Shown here piece by piece: positions 58,301 to 64,000 of a stretch of 64,000 bases of DNA; within the stretch, counting starts at the first letter, position 1, and each line of letters begins with the position of its first letter. The translations under genes were made by a program, and so were the position numbers. The notes beneath the pieces were generated by a model. The model had not been told where the DNA came from, ran no database searches, and worked only from the letters and a program-made list of their open reading frames with translations. Origin of the DNA: Nereocystis luetkeana (lineage: Eukaryota > Sar > Phaeophyceae > Laminariales > Laminariaceae); assembly GCA_031213475.1 (NCBI GenBank), contig JARUPZ010000011.1, positions 434,001 through 498,000 on the forward strand, read 5' to 3'.

Positions 58301-61152
58301 GGCAAGTTGCCCAACACTCCCTGCTGATCCTCTCTGCGGCAGGCGATAAGGGTATCCGTCTCAAACGACAAACGAAACTACTGAGATCATTGCTGCCACG
58401 TCAACACCGGCATGCGGAACAAGACGGTCCAACGGGTGCGCTTCCGCTGAAGGTTCGTTCACGCTTCACGTCTCCCCACACCCCTGCAAAACTGCCGATA
58501 CTATTTTACCGGTATCCGTCCTCACCTGGCAACGATGCGGAAAAATGCCTTCTCCTCTGAAACGTGTTCCTCACCCTCAGCCCCCTCGCTAGGCACGCAG
58601 TTATCGCCATTGCCCAAGGCTGCCTCGTCGCTCGCTGAGATAGTCTCAGTACTGCTAATACTGGCCTCCTCGAACGCTTTGCGATCGATTTCCCAGTAGG
58701 CCACCAGAGACACTGTGGGAGTGCCTCGAACCTGTCCAAACGATCGCGCATCCAGGGCACACAGACCAAGTCGGAGACCCGCCCCGCGCACCCACAACAT
58801 GCGTTTTATCAACCATATAAAACACAACTACACACACCTAAGCATACCTACGCGCGTAGTGCGCTTGAGAGTACCGCGCCCCGCGTCGACGGGAGTAAAC
58901 GACAAAACAAATATAGGTACCTTCTACTACAGTAATAGCTATTTCACATTTCAGGTGCCGTGGGTACTCGCGACCGCCATCCGACCCCCCCGTCCGCACG
59001 GCCGAGCCACGCCCGCTCCACACAACAACCCTCATTGACCCCGGCGAAAGAACGGGCGCCAACGCCGAACTCGGCGAGCGGGGGGCGTGGAAAGGTGACC
59101 TCCCGGGGACGGGTCGCTCGCTCCCCGGGAAGGGGGCGGATCCACGCGAAAGGAAGGATTTTCCAACATTTCCGACGCCAACAGCGTCAAGGCACAGAGC
59201 AATGCCCCTCTAGGGGCGGCGACTTACCTTTTGAGATATCTCGCCCGAAACACGACTGCCAAGAACTTTGTTCCCGCGGTCCGACCAACATGTATACTGC
59301 ATGCGCTGTATGCGCTATTAACAGTCCTATTAGTAAAACATAGATACTACTGTAGCAGAGTATCGAACTAAACTAACCCTAACCCTAACCGGTAGCTGCT
59401 CACTTCAGGATCTCAACCGGCCAGAAAACCATTGTGACTTAAATCTCCAGCCCCTACCGCTGGATGGGTCAAACTTAACACCGTACATACTGCAGTAGGA
59501 GTGGATGGTCGCATCAAGATGCAGCATGCCCACGTTTTGGGGGGATACAGTGGTGGAGTCGGTAGAGTGCGAGGAGTGGATTCAATTCCGAGGAGCGTGT
59601 CTAACCTGGATGTTCATGATGAAGAGAAAGGGCGATCCGCTCCCCGACGTCAAATCCTGCACCCGCTCGCGGCAGCTACCCCTGAAAATGCAAGCAACAG
59701 CCGTTTAGGTCAACGGGTACGTCACGGGCAACGAAAAATGAGTCGCTCGAGGTACCTCGAGCACGCCCGCGTAGTTGGAGGCCTTGCAGGCACATAATTA
59801 GCGTCTGCATACGCTCCTATGCGCACACACCGCCAGGGCTTTCCGACAGTATGCAGGGGTGCAGCAGTGGCATGCGTGCCAGTAGTAGAACGTGAGCGGT
59901 CGCCCTACACGAGCGTGGGATGCATATGGTACATGTATGCTTGCGCGGTAGTAATATGGCGTGGACAGTCGCCGTGCACGGTCATCGGCCGCACTACGCT
60001 ACACTATGCTTTTTTAATCGAGAGTCTTACCATTTTCTTGCGCGGTTGCCGAGTTCGGTATCCGAAGACCGCAAAACTTAGCCGCAGGCGATCCCAAATA
60101 AAACAAAGCAAGTGGGAGCGGCGGAAGGACAAGACGACTTCTAGCGGCGCCGGCCACTCGCGGGGTGCAGGGGGTGCCGAGCGATGCCAGTACGAGCTAC
60201 GAATAAAAGCCATCTGGGAAGGAATCCCAACATGGCGAGCGACGACGGAGGCGACGAGCTCCCATCTCGGTTTCGCCCCAGACCAACCAATACGTAAATT
60301 ACCGAATACTGTGCCTTCGGGCTATGAATAGCCGGAAGCACCCCAAAATTTCCAACAAAAACAATGACAAATCAGACAACTGCGGGCATGAAATCCCTTT
60401 CTCGCTACCGTCTGGGGTGCTTTCGGCTATGAATAGAGGACTGCTCGTGCGAGACTTTGTCACTACGAATAGCAGTACTGTAGAACGGCCACCGCATGTC
60501 CAGCTCAGCTCAGCTATTCAGCGGTTCACAATGTTCCCTTTGCGTCGAGCGGTGCTGCTGGATGCCAGCACCACGATTGCTGTCGCTGCAGTAGGTCAGT
60601 TTGAAGAAAAGAGTTCCGAACGGTTTCGATGCCGTCTGCTCTTAGAAGGCATGCGCACGCACATGCATAGAGCGCGATCGCCAGCGACACGGCTCCACTG
60701 CAATGAGCACAATCAGGACAATGAGGCCGTGGTTCGTTCCAAGCAAGACACTGTGTGCCCTGTTTCCTCTTGTCGTTCCGCTTCCCTTCGGCGTCCAAAC
60801 ACTGAACGGAATGACCTGATCGTATAATCACTGCAGCGGCACGCCTACAAAGGTGTTTCCTGCCATAAGTTTTGTCTAGGGCTGACACCATCGACCAATC
60901 AATTTGCGACAAGGATGGAATTTGAATCTTCCCATCACTTTGCCTTTGCGTAGGTGGAGTCATCGTGTATCTTGCCTGGGATCTCCATATGGTTCACTCG
61001 CAACCGTTTTCTCGTCTATTGTACTGTCTGCTCTACCTGGACGCTATATGGTCGACCCTCGTTGCCCTGCTTGCCCCTGCTGACTCCTCGGTGAAACAGT
61101 CAAAGCCGGCCAAGCGGCACATCGCCTTCCCCGCCGGGCGTTTCGCTTTGTC
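55380..61152 (-). CDS. EDR2-like protein, DUF1336 domain (partial)
   Basis: Minus-strand exons spell the EDR2 C-terminal domain (DUF1336) in order: 61152-61037 (DKAKRPAGKAM...VDHIAS), 58731-58526 (TPTVSLVAYWEIDRKAF, then an acidic stretch), 57894-57703 (NARFKLIPRVIGGPWMVRKA, GSTPVLLGTKITHR), 56898-56769 (YYRGEGYVETDMDTGSSAAA) and 55484-55380 (ANSAEELPEALLGAVRL, TGA). Codons split across the last introns complete correctly (HR-YY, LQ-AN). The family binds membranes or lipids in plants; the role here is unknown. The intron after 56769 starts with GC (CAG/GCGAGT). A candidate exon at 59296-59228 joins the first exon in phase and ends in GTAAGT but does not join 58731 in phase, so a piece is missing or that call is wrong. 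The acceptor at 57894 is tentative. Exons upstream of 61152, including the family WxxP...VRG start, were not found. Confidence 0.82.
55590..55945 (-). repeat. GATC-rich repeat, copy 2 (inverted)
   Basis: It opens with AGATAGATCAGATAGATCATG-type words and, read on the plus strand, follows the reverse complement of 43173-43640 (GTATGATCTA, GTTGCCGGGT, TTTCCTGGGTTGGATCTG-like, CCTCTCAC). It lies in the last intron of the DUF1336 gene. Confidence 0.5.
56770..61036. other. introns of the DUF1336 gene
   Basis: Between the exons listed for the DUF1336 gene I see only the short tandem repeat at 57458, a G12 run near 57925 and a TAACCC patch near 59375. Plus-strand frames of 167-170 codons (59819-60331, 60324-60827) overlap each other's flanks, show no domain and are not called. 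A missing exon of the gene may be hidden here. Confidence 0.45.
57458..57545. repeat. about 20-bp tandem repeat
   Basis: Four to five units of CTACTGTGCAGAATTGCAC and variants, in an intron of the DUF1336 gene. Confidence 0.85.
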
Positions 61153-62639
61153 CTGAAAAGAACACACCAGAACATACGAACGTCAACAACGGTGCCGTGG
61201 TGTACTCGAACTGTTTGACATTTCAACAAGTAATATTATTAGGAAGGTCTTCTGCGTTACTCGTTCCGCTGCACACTTCTGTAAACGTGATCCGCCCCGG
61301 AACGGCTTTCGTCGAGTGCCCTACAAGCCGGGTAGCATGCTTGCTGAGCCTCGCACTGTGCGACGAACCCGTATCGTGTTCGAGCACGCATTGTACCACG
61401 TATCAAAGCCGTACTGGACACCTGGTCTGCCGTCAGGCTCCCCAATATTTTTGGGATCGTTGAGGGCGCCGTGCCGTGCTGTGATGTTTTAAATAGTACC
61501 GGTACAACGAACCCCGACAGCATGACAATATTGATGTCTCACTACAATTAATAGTAACAATATGACACCATATGAAACCGCTTGAACAGCGGTAGTACGT
61601 ACGTCGCGCTTGTTTTGAAAGGGATACAAAGGAAGCTGGTCCAGCGGAAGTACGGCTGTACTGCCGGACTCAAGGCTTGATGAAAACGTAGGCCATTTCT
61701 TAAACCGCCTGCCAAGGCTCTCACGAGTGGTGAAGCTCTGCTATCCTCTACAGTCCAGTTGCTACTGCTGCTGTAAAGGATTGTGCCTCGCACCACCTGT
61801 AGACTACATCCATGGTATATAGAGCCGAATGCAACCCATAGTAGGCCGTCGTACTGCTATACTGGTACCTGGACAGTTAAATTAGCCCTCCGCTCAAACC
61901 GACTCTCTGCGTATGTACTCTAGTGTAGATACCGGTAGTAAGTAGTACGTCGTCGTGGGCGTGGTTGCCGGCTACATTGCAACAACTTGCACGTACGCTC
62001 ACGAGACGCATCCTTCCTTTCGATCCCTTCAGGTCGAGTGGTGGAGTGTTATGGTCATCTCGATGGGTAAAGAGCGCAGCATCAACGAATGGACACCGGT
62101 CCTGCTATATAATATGGTACTACAGTAGGTATGGTACCGTCGTAAAGGATTGCATTAATAGTACAGGTACGTACACTACAGCAGCACGGGTAGTACTACT
62201 CTGTTGTTGTATCATAAGGCGACGATGAAAAAAACAAAACCTGTCAAAATCAGATGGACCATGTCACTTCTGTGCCAAAACCAGTTACCTTGTACACACT
62301 AAAACTACGAACAAATCACACGCCAGGAGCCCTGCCATTGGCCAGCCTCACATCGTACCTGTTTATGCTTGCAATTGGCGCAGGTACATCTGGATTTGTC
62401 TATTACTATTATAGTTTGCCTACAGTTAATAGTAGCTTTCAACTGTCCTGGCCTATTTTTCAGCCAATCAGAGAGGCTGCACGTACATCATTTTTTCTTT
62501 GCGTACTCGTACGCGGTTCCCGGTCCCTCGGTTGCAGTTCTCGGTTCGTATATCTAAACTCTGTACGTACGTAAATATATACACACGTACGCTAATTTCA
62601 CTTTTTCTTCGTTGGGGAGCACGATGTGCTTCAGTTGTA
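61153..62639. other. stretch upstream of two divergent genes
   Basis: 1.5 kb between the most upstream DUF1336 exon found (minus) and the plus-strand ATG at 62640. No exon recognised. A CCAAT-like box (AGCCAATCAGAG, 62461-62472) lies about 170 bases before that ATG, which is compatible with a promoter. Confidence 0.4.
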
Positions 62640-62873
62640 ATGATGAGTACTCTGTTGTTGGACAGCATCGTGGACACAGACGGCAGTCCATCTGTCTCAC
62701 CCCGTGTCGAGGTGGTCTCAGGTTTGGTACGACAACTAAGTTCGCGCCGAGCAGGCGGTTCCGCGAGGATCGTTGAGAGGCTTCAAAGCTGGCAACGGGG
62801 GGGAGGCGCTACAACAAATACTCTTGGCGCGCCCGCCGTGGCGCAACTAACGAAGCCTGGCGACCCTCTGCAG
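62640..62873 (+). CDS. probable first exon of an unrecognised gene
   Basis: Starting at ATG 62640 (a second ATG follows directly), 78 codons run to a CAG/GTCTAA donor at 62873 in phase 0. The product starts MMSTLLLDSIVDTDGSPSVS and continues VSGLVRQLSSRRAGG...RIVERLQSWQRGG. Its codon use looks coding, with GC-rich third positions and amphipathic charged stretches, no membrane segment and no known domain. Later exons would lie downstream; none could be identified before the window ends. It could instead be a chance frame ending at the TAA just inside the proposed intron (81 codons). Confidence 0.4.
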
Positions 62874-63275
62874 GTCTAAGTCGAGCCCTTGGTGCCCACA
62901 AAACAATTGAGAATTTGGAGGCCATGTGGCATGCTCGACGTTCAGGCGCGAAAAAAAAATGTGTGTGATTTATCATGGCCAGAAACACCGCTCGTGGCGT
63001 TTGCTTTTTACTCGGGAGACGATATTTTGCGGGAGGCACTACAAGGATAGTACTCCTACTCGTTGGCACTTGTACAACCCGAGACCCTGCGAGTCATGAT
63101 TACGGTGTGATGCCCTTATTACCTGGTATTACTATTAATAATGCTAAAGCATAGTTGATGGCACAGCACGTTTGATAGTACTACTATTATACTATGAATA
63201 CTCTATACTACTATTAATACTACTACTATTAATACTACTATTACTACTGCTATCACTCCTACTACTATTACTACG

Positions 63276-63356
<81 letters not shown>

Positions 63357-63357
63357 G

Positions 63358-63402
<45 letters not shown>

Positions 63403-64000
63403 GTTCACCAGGGTGGAAAAGGCTCGACGTCGCTCATGGGATCGATGACTACTCCTATGCCATGCTGGCTCTACATGACGTATGTACGATACAATGCGAT
63501 GATATGGCTTATTTGAACGTTTGAACAGCCGTCAGGTTCCATGGTTGATTGTGGCAACCACGCGCCGTTACGCGATACTAACACTGCAGTAAACCATACC
63601 AACGGGGAATTTTGTATTTTGCGACTCCAGTATGACACAACGATATCCCTTCTATTAATAGTACTGCTGCTGACTGTAGCCGTATACCTGATAGGCGGCA
63701 ACTCACCGTAGAGGTATAATATGATACACTGGTGTTCTATCGCATGATCGTACGAGCATCCGAGTGGTACTGCTGTGAGTACCACACTCCAACTCTCGCA
63801 CATCATCGATACCAGTCAGGCGTGTTCGTGGAAGATCTGGCACGTTCGAGCACGTTCGAGCAGTCAGTACAGATACTGCAGTACTGGTAAATTATCATGC
63901 GAATCAGTATACTGCTGTATATTATTCGAACCAATACCGAGTGCGTAGAGAGCAGAGAAGAAGCATTTTCCCAGCCCCTTGGCCGATTACACCGGATGCG
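62874..64000. other. right end of window, no gene seen
   Basis: It contains a TAC/CTA microsatellite and otherwise only scattered TTAATA and CAGTA-type words. If the 62640 exon is real this is its first intron. Confidence 0.45.
63181..63401. repeat. CTA trinucleotide microsatellite
   Basis: About 70 units of CTA, perfect in the centre and mixed with TTA at the left edge. The poly-Leu frame it creates is not a gene. Confidence 0.95.

Noticed and set aside
59819-60827. Two consecutive frames of 167-170 codons on the plus strand
   Set aside because: No domain, no homologous neighbour and no convincing splice structure; they lie in the introns of the DUF1336 gene.
63172-63516. Poly-Leu frame of 114 codons
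   Set aside because: Translation of the CTA microsatellite.

Overview
The window is nuclear DNA of a eukaryote with a repeat-rich genome and long introns. Spliceosomal introns of 0.5 to 4 kb interrupt every gene I could assemble, and coding exons make up only about 7% of the sequence. TTAGGG-type telomeric repeats occur internally. The proteins, the TTAGGG repeats and the purine-rich donors (GTGAGx, GTAAGx, GTGCGC) fit an alga, most likely a stramenopile and possibly a brown-algal relative. That placement is inference. PEX7 is, to my knowledge, reported missing from the diatom Phaeodactylum, which argues weakly against a diatom.

Layout. (1) 4.5-12.2 kb, plus strand: mannose-6-phosphate isomerase copy A, four exons. 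(2) 17.9-29.0 kb, minus strand: PEX7, the WD40 receptor for PTS2 peroxisomal cargo; seven exons found and the first short exon missing. Its introns hold a cluster of hairpin MITEs, a GACCC pentanucleotide array and a 20-bp minisatellite. (3) 29-42.9 kb: no firm gene; three copies of a 1.0-1.1 kb repeat with a palindromic end, GGGTACCC arrays, tRNA-like repeats and a 214-bp terminal-inverted-repeat element. (4) 42.9-52.8 kb, plus strand: a second mannose-6-phosphate isomerase, copy B, nine exons, with a large Ser/acidic insertion. (5) 55.4-61.2 kb, minus strand: the C-terminal half of an EDR2-like DUF1336 protein, whose 5' part was not found. (6) 62.6 kb, plus strand: a probable first exon of an unrecognised gene. 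A possible gene end lies in the first 213 bases.

The two isomerases would feed the same step, fructose-6-phosphate to mannose-6-phosphate, towards GDP-mannose (mannan, alginate or fucan precursors, mannitol-linked metabolism, glycosylation). PEX7 and the DUF1336 protein have no obvious link to that pathway, so I see no operon-like logic. The most informative observations are a gene-conversion-like patch between the isomerase copies, a nested MITE insertion that shows its own TA target site, and a PEX7 exon squeezed between two tandem arrays. I recognised no reverse transcriptase, integrase, capsid or transposase, so the mobile DNA here looks non-autonomous.
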